This document shows positions 1-5,389 of a stretch of 5,418 nt of DNA, in pieces. The stretch spans positions 3,742 through 9,159 of the forward strand of contig PLQY01000002.1 of assembly GCA_003160265.1 (NCBI GenBank). Direction: 5' to 3'. The position numbers and the translations under genes are program-made. Source of the stretch: Peptococcaceae bacterium. Its GTDB lineage: Bacteria > Bacillota > DSM-12270 > Thermacetogeniales > Thermacetogeniaceae. Positions within the stretch are counted from its first letter, which is position 1. Each line of letters opens with the position of its first letter. A model generated the notes under the pieces. That model saw only the letters and a program-made list of their open reading frames with translations, did not search any database and was not told the DNA's origin.

Positions 1-1071
1 CTGGATCGTGTTTTGGCCATTATTGATGGTGACCTCTTGCGTTGCGGGATCCCACGTGATGCCGGAGTCGGCGATGCCAATGGCATTGGCGATGTACCGC
101 AGCGGCAGGAACGTCCGGCCGTCCTCAATGTATGGAGCGGCGTCGATGGTCACCGTGTTGCCTTTCAGAGTGTAGCTGGTCTCACCAATCTTGAAGACAG
201 CGGTACTGGTAGCTCCGCTAGCTCCACCCGCGGCTGCCAATCCGGTTCCCGCCAGGTTCACCTGGTAATCCTGGTCGTACGGGTCGCTGGAGAAGAAGTT
301 CAGCACTGCCTGTCTCGCTCCTGAGGCAGAGGGGGTGAAGATCACCCCCAGGGTGGCGTTCTGCCCATTAGCCAACGTCTGGCCGCTGCAGTTGTCCTGA
401 CTCACCTGGAAATCACCGGCATTGGGGCCGGTGATGGAGACGGAACTGATGCTGAGGCTGGAGGCGCCGATGTCCGAGGCCGTCAGTGTCTGCACTGACG
501 AGGCGCTGCCGGTAGCGACACCGCCGAAGTCCACGCTGTCGGAATCGACCCTGAGCGTGGCCACTCCCAGGGAAGCAGGCGTCAGGTCGTTGCTGCTGGA
601 GAAGACGGAGTCCGATGGGGCCAATGCCGTAAGTGTGATGTTTCCATTATAGCCCTCGGGGATGCTGACAGTCAGCGGCAGGACGATCTGCACCGAACCG
701 CCGGAGGTGGGGGTCAAGCTGTACACCGCCACCCGCACCGTCCTCTGATCGATATTGGTGACGGAAACGCTGCCGGTGGCATCGATCAGACTGCTGCCCG
801 TCACCATCAGGCCAAACCCCGATGGCTGGGCGGGCAAGCTGAGGTCGACGAAGCTGCCGGCGCTGTTCTGCGCCGTGGCTGCGTCCAGGGTGATCACCAG
901 CGACCCTATGGGGGTGTTGGTGCTGCCCGGCTGCACCTCGCCCACGTTGGTCATGCTGTAGCTGGACGCCGCCGTTGCCGCCCCGGCTCCGCCCAGCATG
1001 AGGGCTGCCATCACCGCCAATACCACAATCATACTCGCAAGCCTGATCGACACTCTTTGCATCACATTCAT
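1..1071 (-). CDS. Exported stalk-domain protein with choice-of-anchor D-like domain (3' end beyond window)
   Basis: An open frame of 357 codons runs off the left edge of the window, so the protein is incomplete at its C-terminus. Residues 1-34 form a signal peptide (basic MQRVSIR start, hydrophobic core, Ala-rich end with probable cleavage after ATA), so the product is secreted or wall-associated. Residues about 38-178 are a beta-rich head that I do not recognise. Residues about 180-275 (from VDFGGVATGS to VNLAGTG) look like a choice-of-anchor D/ASH-type Ig fold. From residue 293 (FKIGETSYTL) a stalk domain (PF07833) begins, with the typical DGRTFLPLRYIANAIG and ITWDPATQEVTI motifs, and is cut by the edge. 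Despite the old family name there is no amine oxidase catalytic region. The gene is divergent from the propeller gene. ATG 1071, GTG 1065 and ATG 1062 are all possible starts; the last two fit the ribosome site better. The overall family call is firm, the function is not known. Confidence 0.85.
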   Translation of the reverse strand, partial: MNVMQRVSIRLASMIVVLAVMAALMLGGAGAATAASSYSMTNVGEVQPGSTNTPIGSLVITLDAATAQNSAGSFVDLSLPAQPSGFGLMVTGSSLIDATGSVSVTNIDQRTVRVAVYSLTPTSGGSVQIVLPLTVSIPEGYNGNITLTALAPSDSVFSSSNDLTPASLGVATLRVDSDSVDFGGVATGSASSVQTLTASDIGASSLSISSVSITGPNAGDFQVSQDNCSGQTLANGQNATLGVIFTPSASGARQAVLNFFSSDPYDQDYQVNLAGTGLAAAGGASGATSTAVFKIGETSYTLKGNTVTIDAAPYIEDGRTFLPLRYIANAIGIADSGITWDPATQEVTINNGQNTIQ

Positions 1072-1079
1072 CCCCCTCC
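1072..1079 (-). promoter_or_regulatory. Ribosome binding site of the minus-strand stalk gene; start ambiguous
   Basis: On the minus strand GGAGG (1079-1075) followed by GGG abuts the ATG at 1071. The spacing from GGAGG is only 3 nt to ATG 1071, but 9 nt to GTG 1065 and 12 nt to ATG 1062. The true N-terminus may therefore be two or three residues shorter than annotated. The signal peptide is intact with any of the three. Confidence 0.6.
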
Positions 1080-1085
1080 ATGTCC

Positions 1086-1181
1086 TTATGAGATCTCGAA
1101 TCTGCAATCCGCTGGCCGTAGCCAGGTTGCTTCAATGTTGATCGGCGCACTCTCCATACGGATGTTGAGACTGTCAGCCAG
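1086..1181 (-). other. Possible leader ORF (31 codons, non-ATG start)
   Basis: A perfect AGGAGG on the minus strand (1192-1187) is followed after 5 nt by CTG, which opens a 31-codon frame ending with TAA at 1088-1086, 14 bases before the stalk gene. An internal ATG at 1157 would give 23 residues (MESAPINIEATWLRPADC...). The strong ribosome site has no other evident target. CTG starts are rare and the peptide matches nothing I know, so translation is speculative. Confidence 0.2.
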
Positions 1182-1218
1182 ACTCGCCTCCTGGCAAAGG
1201 GAAGTCCTTTCCATGATA

Positions 1219-1247
1219 ATTATACACTATCCGGGCATCTTTACCAG
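1219..1247 (-). promoter_or_regulatory. Probable promoter of the minus-strand stalk gene
   Basis: A perfect minus-strand TATAAT lies at 1224-1219. The -35 region is weak: CTGGTA at 17 bp (1247-1242) matches TTGACA at three positions. Transcription would start near 1212 and give a 5' leader of about 140 nt. The weak -35 suggests dependence on an activator, or that the box is fortuitous. Confidence 0.45.
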
Positions 1248-1263
1248 TCACGCGCCGCCAATG

Positions 1264-1276
1264 TTTACAATGTAAA
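1264..1276. promoter_or_regulatory. Palindrome TTTACA-A-TGTAAA, possible operator
   Basis: Perfect 6-bp arms flank a single central base, between the two divergent TATAAT boxes and about 40 bases upstream of the minus-strand -10. This is operator-like in size and position. It is not the CopY/BlaI site TACANNTGTA, which has two central bases, so no regulator is named. Confidence 0.35.
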
Positions 1277-1284
1277 AAGAACCC

Positions 1285-1295
1285 CTGGTTACCAG
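1285..1295. promoter_or_regulatory. Palindrome CTGGT-T-ACCAG, possible operator
   Basis: Five-base perfect arms surround one central base, 8 bases from the neighbouring TTTACA palindrome. It could be a second half of a regulator platform between the divergent promoters. Arms this short also occur by chance. Confidence 0.2.
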
Positions 1296-1417
1296 TAAGA
1301 AGATAGGAGAACCCCTTCCCTTAAATCTGGACAGAAATAGCGACCCCTGATGTGTTGCTCTGTCAGAAGATGGTAGTCAGCCACAGTATATTCTTGCAAC
1401 AAGATATCATGTACAGG

Positions 1418-1426
1418 TGCTATAAT
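1418..1426 (+). promoter_or_regulatory. Extended -10 promoter of the propeller gene
   Basis: TGC-TATAAT at 1418-1426 is a perfect extended -10 element of the vegetative sigma type. No good -35 stands at 17 bp; the nearest TTG-type hexamer, TTGCAA (1394-1399), is 21 bp away. Extended -10 promoters often tolerate a poor -35. Transcription would start near 1433, leaving a leader of about 58 nt before the ATG at 1491. Confidence 0.6.
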
Positions 1427-1490
1427 ATGATCGAGTTTATGTTCACAAGCAGAAATTACAGAAAACGTCAAAGAAAGCGAGGTTAGAGGC

Positions 1491-3710
1491 ATGATCGGTA
1501 AAAAGATGAGCCTGTTGTGGTGTTGCGTCTTCATGCTGTTAACGGTGATACTGGCCCTGGGGACCAAGACCCCGGCAATTGCCGCGACAGCCTCGACCAG
1601 TCCCAATCAATGGTACTGGGAAAACCCACTCCCGACCAACAGTTCCCTCTCTGGCATCGCCTACGGCAACGGCATCTTCGTGGCAGTGGGATCGAGTGGC
1701 GCCATTCTGACTTCTCCTGACGGTAAGACCTGGACCACCCAGAGTTCGGGCACCACGAACAGTATTTCTGAAATATGCTTCGGCAACGGCATCTTCGTGG
1801 CAGTGGGAGGCGGCGGCGCCATCCTGACCTCCCCGGACGGAGCGGCCTGGACCAGCCAGGGGTCGGGCACCACTAGCAATCTCGTCAATGCAGACTACAG
1901 CAACGGCACCTTCGTAGTTTTGGGGGCTGGCGGTGTTATTCTGACCTCTCCAAACGGAACGACCTGGACCAGCCAGAGTTCGGGCACCACGGACAGCCTT
2001 GCCGGAGTGGCTTACGGCAATGGCGCCTTCGTGGCAGTGGGAGGCGGCAGCACTGTCCTGACTTCCCTGAACGACGGAGCAACCTGGACCAGCCCACAAT
2101 TGCCCAGTAGCGCCGATAGTGATCTTACCGCCATATCTTACGGCAACAACACTTTCATAGCCGTGGGAGTTGGCGGCGAAACCCTGACCTCTCTGGACGG
2201 CAAGACTTGGACGAGCCAGAAATCAGATTTTTATAATAATCTGATTACAGTATGCTTCGGGAACAGCACCTTCATAGTCGTGGGAGCCGGCGGAACCGAG
2301 CTGACCACTCCGGACGGAATGAACTGGATCAACCAGACCCCCGGCCTTCCCAGCGATATCGCTGAAATATGCTGCGGCAACGGCAACTTCGTGGCAGTGG
2401 GTTCTAGTGGCACTATTCTGACCTCTCCGGACGGCAAGACTTGGACCAGCCAGAACTCCGGACCCACGAGCAATCTTGCCGGAGTGGCCTTTGGCAATAA
2501 AAACTTCGTGGCCGTTGGCTCAAGTGGCGCTATTCTGACCTCTCCGGACGGAATGACCTGGACCAGCCAGAGTTCGGGCACTACGAGCAATCTTGCCGGG
2601 GTGACCTATAGCAACGGCAACTTCGTGGTGGTTGGCTCGAGTGGCGCTATTCTTACCTCTCCGGACGGAATGACCTGGAACACCGAGAGTTCGGGCACCC
2701 AAAATGACCTCATTGGAGTTTGCTATGGAAATAGCACCTTCGTGGCAGTGGGCGGCGCCGGAGTCGTTCTCACCTCCCAGGACGGGAAGACCTGGGTCTT
2801 CCGGCACTACTCCGGCGCCATCAGCTATCCGAGCGGGGTGACCTACGGCAACGGCGCCTTCGAGGTAGTGGGTCTGGACGGCGAGATCCTGTCCTCCCCG
2901 GACGGGAAGACTTGGACCAGCGAAAACCAGAATGAGGCATTTGATGGAGTGGCCTATGGCAACGGCACTTTCGTGGTGGTTGGCTCGAGTGGCGCTGTTC
3001 TGACCTCTCCGGACGGAGTGAGCTGGATCAGCCAGAGTTCAGGCGTCACCAACAATCTTGCCGGGGTGACCTATAGCAACGGCAACTTCGTGGTGGTTGG
3101 CTCGAGTGGCACTATTCTTACCTCTCCGGACGGGAAGACCTGGGCCAGCGAAACCTCGGGCACTACCTCTCCCCTCAATGCAGTGTGCTACAACAACAAC
3201 ATCCTTGTGGCAGTCGGAAACAGCGGTGCAATTCTACAGGAAACGGTCTCCGGGCAGACCAACCAGTCTCCGTCAACAGGCTCCACCAACCAGTCTCCGT
3301 CAACAGGCTCCGCACCGGTAACCACCCCGGGCGAACAGCTTGCCATCTTCACCATCGGCCAGACTTCTTTCTTCCTGGATGGACAGTCCTATAACACGGA
3401 TGCGGCTCCGTTCATCTCCAACGGCCGCACCTTGGTCCCGGTGCGCTACCTGGCCGATGCCCTGGGCGCAACGACCAATTGGGACGGCGCCACCCAGAAA
3501 GTCACCATCAACAAGGGCAGCGCCACCATCGAACTGACCATTAACGGCATGACCATCACCACCAACGGGAAGGCGAGTCAGATGGAGGCGGCGCCTCTCC
3601 TTGTGAACGGGAGGACCTATCTGCCTGCCAGGGATATCGCCGAGGCCTTGGGATATACGGTGGAATGGGACGCTGCCTCACAGACGGTCAACATCATTGG
3701 CGAACAGTAA
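1491..3710 (+). CDS. Exported 14-repeat beta-propeller protein with C-terminal stalk domain
   Basis: The 739-residue product is exported: residues 1-34 are a signal peptide (MIGKKMSLLW start, hydrophobic core, cleavage near AIA or ATA). Residues 53-589 are thirteen full repeats and one half repeat of about 39 residues, each reading roughly LAGVAYGNGxFVAVGSSG followed by AILTSPDGKTWTSQSSGTT. The SPDGKTW part is an Asp-box-like (BNR) turn and each repeat suits a four-stranded propeller blade. Residues 590-607 are two copies of TNQSPSTGS, a flexible linker. Residues 617-736 are a stalk domain (PF07833) with NGRTLVPVRYLADALG, TNWDGATQKVTI, NGRTYLPARDIAEALG and VEWDAASQTVNI. The ATG at 1491 is chosen because GAGG (1479-1482) lies 8 nt upstream; ATG 1506 is a weaker choice. 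No LPXTG, SLH or enzyme motif is seen. The head probably binds a polymer or protein outside the cell, but its ligand is unknown. Confidence 0.92.
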   Translation: MIGKKMSLLWCCVFMLLTVILALGTKTPAIAATASTSPNQWYWENPLPTNSSLSGIAYGNGIFVAVGSSGAILTSPDGKTWTTQSSGTTNSISEICFGNGIFVAVGGGGAILTSPDGAAWTSQGSGTTSNLVNADYSNGTFVVLGAGGVILTSPNGTTWTSQSSGTTDSLAGVAYGNGAFVAVGGGSTVLTSLNDGATWTSPQLPSSADSDLTAISYGNNTFIAVGVGGETLTSLDGKTWTSQKSDFYNNLITVCFGNSTFIVVGAGGTELTTPDGMNWINQTPGLPSDIAEICCGNGNFVAVGSSGTILTSPDGKTWTSQNSGPTSNLAGVAFGNKNFVAVGSSGAILTSPDGMTWTSQSSGTTSNLAGVTYSNGNFVVVGSSGAILTSPDGMTWNTESSGTQNDLIGVCYGNSTFVAVGGAGVVLTSQDGKTWVFRHYSGAISYPSGVTYGNGAFEVVGLDGEILSSPDGKTWTSENQNEAFDGVAYGNGTFVVVGSSGAVLTSPDGVSWISQSSGVTNNLAGVTYSNGNFVVVGSSGTILTSPDGKTWASETSGTTSPLNAVCYNNNILVAVGNSGAILQETVSGQTNQSPSTGSTNQSPSTGSAPVTTPGEQLAIFTIGQTSFFLDGQSYNTDAAPFISNGRTLVPVRYLADALGATTNWDGATQKVTINKGSATIELTINGMTITTNGKASQMEAAPLLVNGRTYLPARDIAEALGYTVEWDAASQTVNIIGEQ
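1647..3257 (+). repeat. Thirteen and a half coding repeats of about 117 bp (propeller blades)
   Basis: Blade starts in residues are 53, 92, 131, 170, 212, 251, 290, 329, 368, 407, 447, 484, 523 and 562. Eleven of the first thirteen are 39 residues or within one of it; blade 4 has 42 and blade 11 has 37. Blade 14 stops before the Asp-box turn (LNAVCYNNNILVAVGNSGAI then LQETVSGQ). Blades 7, 8, 9, 12 and 13 are most alike, which suggests recent local amplification or conversion rather than duplication of a whole seven-blade unit. Confidence 0.9.
3258..3311 (+). repeat. Perfect 27-bp tandem duplication encoding the linker
   Basis: Two identical 27-base copies (3258-3284 and 3285-3311) encode TNQSPSTGS twice, between the last propeller blade and the stalk domain. 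The exact identity points to recent slippage. The copy number probably varies between strains and would set the length of the Ser/Thr/Pro-rich spacer. Confidence 0.9.
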
Positions 3711-3754
3711 GCCGGAACCCTTTGTGCGCTTCGGCCGTTGATCATTGTTCCGGC
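3711..3754 (+). other. Hairpin directly after the stop codon, overlapping the terminator stem
   Basis: GCCGGAAC (3711-3718) starts right after the TAA and pairs perfectly with GTTCCGGC (3747-3754) over a 28-nt loop. The right arm shares CCGGC with the left arm of the following terminator, so only one of the two structures can form at a time. Confidence 0.45.
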
Positions 3755-3799
3755 GCTTTCGGATGGGTTATGAACTCCCCGATGCGCCGGTAATTTTTT
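3750..3799 (+). terminator. Rho-independent terminator of the propeller gene
   Basis: CCGGCGC (3750-3756) pairs with GCGCCGG (3784-3790). A second short helix, TCGG with CCGA, continues inward after a small internal loop. The stem is followed by TAATTTTTTC, a proper U-tract. It ends transcription about 90 bases after the stop codon and makes read-through into the third stalk gene unlikely, so that gene should have its own promoter. Confidence 0.8.
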
Positions 3800-3811
3800 C
3801 ACAACAATAAT

Positions 3812-3858
3812 GCGCCGCCGGAAAACCCGTGCCCTCAGGCATGGAAGGAAGACGGCGC
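3812..3858 (+). mobile_element. Stem-loop resembling an IS200/IS605 right end (possible relic)
   Basis: Outer arms GCGCCG (3812-3817) and CGGCGC (3853-3858) enclose an inner seven-pair helix CCGTGCC-CTCA-GGCATGG (3827-3844). The flanks GAAAAC before and AAGGAAGAC after the inner helix recall the GAA-stem-AGGA-GTC pattern I know from right ends of tnpB-type IS200/IS605 elements. No tnpA or tnpB coding remnant or left end is seen, so this may equally be an unrelated structured RNA or a chance hairpin. Confidence 0.3.
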
Positions 3859-4030
3859 TTCATCCGTCTCAAGTATGTCAAAGTCTAAGCCTGCTAGAGC
3901 CAGAAACCTTCCCCCTCAGAAAAATAGTCTTTAATTGCTCATGACAGCAGGAATATGACGGAAAAGAAAGAAATAATTCTATAGATATTCAACCAGGGGC
4001 GAGCCTACTGCTGGGGTCTTGCCTCAAGCG

Positions 4031-4035
4031 AGGAG
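4031..4035 (+). promoter_or_regulatory. Ribosome binding site that fixes the start of the third stalk gene
   Basis: AGGAG lies 7 nt before the ATG at 4043. The frame is open further upstream to a TTG at 4019, but that codon has no ribosome site and would put PQARSDC in front of the basic MKK start of a normal signal peptide. ATG 4043 is therefore preferred. Confidence 0.8.
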
Positions 4036-4042
4036 TGATTGT

Positions 4043-5110
4043 ATGAAAAAAGGCGTGGTTATCTTGATGACACTGGCAGCGTTGGGTCTGTTGTTCACTT
4101 TTAATGGCAGAGCCTATGCGGAAACCCTGACCATGAGCGTATCCCCGCTTGAGTGCAACATCGGAGACACGATCACCGTGATCTATCATGGGGCGCCTGG
4201 AAACACATCTCCGGTGGATGATACTGTCGCTTTGTTTTCGTCCGATGTGGACAATCTCAGCCAGGCCATTGCTGTTCAGCATTTAAACGGCAGTACTGAC
4301 GGCACGCTGACCTTTACCGCTCCCGATCAAGTAGGAACCTATAATATCAGAATGCTCGCCAGCGGAGTAAGCACTATCGAAGTAAGCCCGGACATCCACG
4401 TGCATACCCAGGCGCTATTGTCCGCCACCCCTTCGGTAGCAGTTCCCGACGGCTTGATCACGGTTACCTATTCGGGAGCCCCCGGCACCCAGAGCGACTG
4501 GATAGGCATCTGCGCAGCAGATGCCCCGGATAGCCAAACTGGTTCCGCCCAATTTTTGAACAGCGCCACGAGCGGCGTGCTAACCTTTGGCGCTCCCGAT
4601 CAGGCCGGCACCTACAACTTTCGGATGTTTACCGGTGATGTGCAGACTTCCCTGGCGACGAGCAATGGTGTCCAGGTAGAAAACATGGCGGTGGGGACAC
4701 CGATCCAGATCGTCCTGCAGGCTTACAGCCCCGCAATGACAGTCAACGGCACCGATACCATCATCGACCCAGCCGGCGGCGCCGTACCGATCATTAAAAA
4801 CGGCAGAACCCTTCTGCCCATCAGGGCAATTATCGAGAGCATCGGCGGGACAGTCAATTGGGATGCCACCGAACAAGAAATTACGATTCAGGTAGAGAAC
4901 AGAATCATTAAACTGGAGATCGGGCAAACAACCGCCGAGGTCGACAACAATAGCGTACCTATCGATGTTGCCCCCCAGGTCTTCAACGGCTGCATTTTGC
5001 TCCCCTTGCGGTTCATTTCAGAAAACCTGGGCATGGCCGTGCAATGGGATGCAGCATCGCAGACGGTGACCCTCACCTACAAGCGGGGAGCTTTTACCCA
5101 ACAATCATAG
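4043..5110 (+). CDS. Exported protein with two Ig-like repeats and a C-terminal stalk domain
   Basis: The 355-residue product has a clear signal peptide (MKKGVVILMTLAALGLLF..., cleavage after AYA at residue 26). Residues 28-120 and 124-212 are two related Ig-like beta-sandwich repeats; both contain YxGAPG near the start and FxAPDQxGTYNxRM near the end. The second has SDWIGI, typical of Ig-like domains with a DWIG motif; the first has DDTVAL at that place. Residues about 220-346 are a stalk domain (PF07833) with NGRTLLPIRAIIESIG, VNWDATEQEITI, a second half with NGCILLPLRFISENLG in which the usual GRT is GCI, and VQWDAASQTVTL. That last motif is nearly the same as in the propeller protein, so the two stalks are close relatives. 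The gene follows the propeller gene after 332 bases and a terminator, so it is probably a separate unit. No wall-sorting signal or enzyme motif is seen, and the ligand is unknown. Confidence 0.9.
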   Translation: MKKGVVILMTLAALGLLFTFNGRAYAETLTMSVSPLECNIGDTITVIYHGAPGNTSPVDDTVALFSSDVDNLSQAIAVQHLNGSTDGTLTFTAPDQVGTYNIRMLASGVSTIEVSPDIHVHTQALLSATPSVAVPDGLITVTYSGAPGTQSDWIGICAADAPDSQTGSAQFLNSATSGVLTFGAPDQAGTYNFRMFTGDVQTSLATSNGVQVENMAVGTPIQIVLQAYSPAMTVNGTDTIIDPAGGAVPIIKNGRTLLPIRAIIESIGGTVNWDATEQEITIQVENRIIKLEIGQTTAEVDNNSVPIDVAPQVFNGCILLPLRFISENLGMAVQWDAASQTVTLTYKRGAFTQQS

Positions 5111-5183
5111 AATGCGCCTGATCCTGCTTGTCCGGGTATCTCTCCATCTGAGACAGAGCGGTGCTGTGCCCGCTGTCGGGTAA

Positions 5184-5215
5184 TAAGCCCCGAACATGGT
5201 TATGTTCGGGGCTTA
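5184..5215. terminator. Perfect 14-bp hairpin between convergent genes (bidirectional terminator)
   Basis: TAAGCCCCGAACAT (5184-5197) pairs perfectly with ATGTTCGGGGCTTA (5202-5215) over a GGTT loop. It lies 74 bases after the stalk gene stop and 40 bases beyond the 3' end of the convergent tRNA, so it can serve both. The U-tracts are poor on both sides (GATATTCTTC on plus, TTACCC on minus). A second, imperfect hairpin (5152-5177, GACA/TGTC and GCGG/CCGC) precedes it. Confidence 0.65.
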
Positions 5216-5254
5216 GATATTCTTCATAAAAGAGGCTTTTAACAGGAATAAAAA

Positions 5255-5329
5255 TGGAGCGGAAGACGGGATTCGAACCCGCAACCCTCGGCTTGGGAAG
5301 CCGATACTCTACCGTTGAGCTACTTCCGC
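5255..5329 (-). tRNA. tRNA-Gly (anticodon CCC)
   Basis: The 75-nt minus-strand sequence folds as a complete cloverleaf: acceptor GCGGAAG/CTTCCGC, D arm GCTC/GAGT with one G-U pair, anticodon arm TCGGC-TTCCCAA-GCCGA, five-base variable region GGGTT, and T arm GCGGG-TTCGAAT-CCCGT. The anticodon CCC (5297-5295 on the minus strand) reads GGG, which is glycine. The discriminator base is U, as expected for bacterial tRNA-Gly, and the 3' CCA is encoded (5257-5255). It is transcribed toward the stalk gene and has its own promoter. Confidence 0.97.
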
Positions 5330-5360
5330 CCTTCAACTTGCCTACGATTTTGTAATAATC

Positions 5361-5389
5361 ATTATAAACGGTGGCCCGGCGTTTGGCAA
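5361..5389 (-). promoter_or_regulatory. Promoter of tRNA-Gly(CCC)
   Basis: On the minus strand TTGCCA (5389-5384) and TATAAT (5366-5361) are 17 bp apart, close to the vegetative sigma consensus. Transcription would start near 5354, about 25 bases before the mature tRNA 5' end. Confidence 0.8.

Larger units (their letters stand above)
1072..1490. other. Divergent intergenic control region
   Basis: These 419 bases separate two divergently transcribed stalk-protein genes and hold no convincing long gene. They carry a TATAAT box on each strand (1219-1224 minus, 1421-1426 plus). Between these lie two short palindromes, TTTACA-A-TGTAAA (1264-1276) and CTGGT-T-ACCAG (1285-1295). The motif ACCCCT recurs three times at 1281, 1311 and 1343, about 30 bases apart. 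The minus-strand leader is long (about 140 nt) and holds a perfect AGGAGG without a nearby ATG. No known riboswitch was recognised. Confidence 0.55.
3800..4042. other. Intergenic gap before the third stalk gene
   Basis: No substantial gene is visible here. The left part holds the stem-loop at 3812-3858. The right part is A-rich (3961-3990) and holds only a weak promoter-like pair, ATGACG (3955-3960) and TATAGA (3980-3985) at 19 bp, which is too poor to call. A 15-codon basic frame (3841-3888, MEGRRRFIRLKYVKV) has no ribosome site and is probably chance. Confidence 0.5.

Noticed and set aside
647..1150. Minus-strand open frame of 167 codons
   Set aside because: It overlaps the true exported stalk protein in another frame; its translation is rich in Gly, Arg, His and Gln without domain pattern, while the true frame has a signal peptide and known domains.
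1289..1606. Minus-strand open frame of 105 codons across the control region
   Set aside because: It runs antisense through the promoter and signal peptide of the propeller gene, has no good ribosome site and no recognisable domain.
1539..2807. Long antisense frames inside the propeller gene
   Set aside because: They repeat with the blade period (for example VVPELWLVQVxPSGEVR) and are only the reverse reading of the repeat DNA.
1647..3257. Regular repeats considered as a CRISPR array
   Set aside because: The unit is about 117 bp, divergent, in frame and codes for propeller blades; there are no short identical repeats with unique spacers.
3812..3900. c-di-GMP, cobalamin or other known riboswitch upstream of the third stalk gene
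   Set aside because: None of the conserved core motifs of these classes that I know could be found, and the structure lies far (about 185 bases) from the start codon.
1491..5110. Copper amine oxidase activity
   Set aside because: Only the N-terminal-type stalk domain is present; the catalytic domain with the topaquinone Tyr and the copper His residues is absent in all three proteins.
5255..5329. tRNA gene as an integration (att) site
   Set aside because: No repeat of the tRNA 3' end is seen in the window; the only shared word is the 9-base GGAAGACGG at 3847, and no integrase is present.
5094..5336. Minus-strand open frame of 80 codons beginning MKGGSSSTVEYRLPKPRV
   Set aside because: It is a read-through of the tRNA-Gly gene; this GSSSTVEYRLPKPRVAGSNP pattern is the usual spurious translation of a tRNA and its upstream flank.
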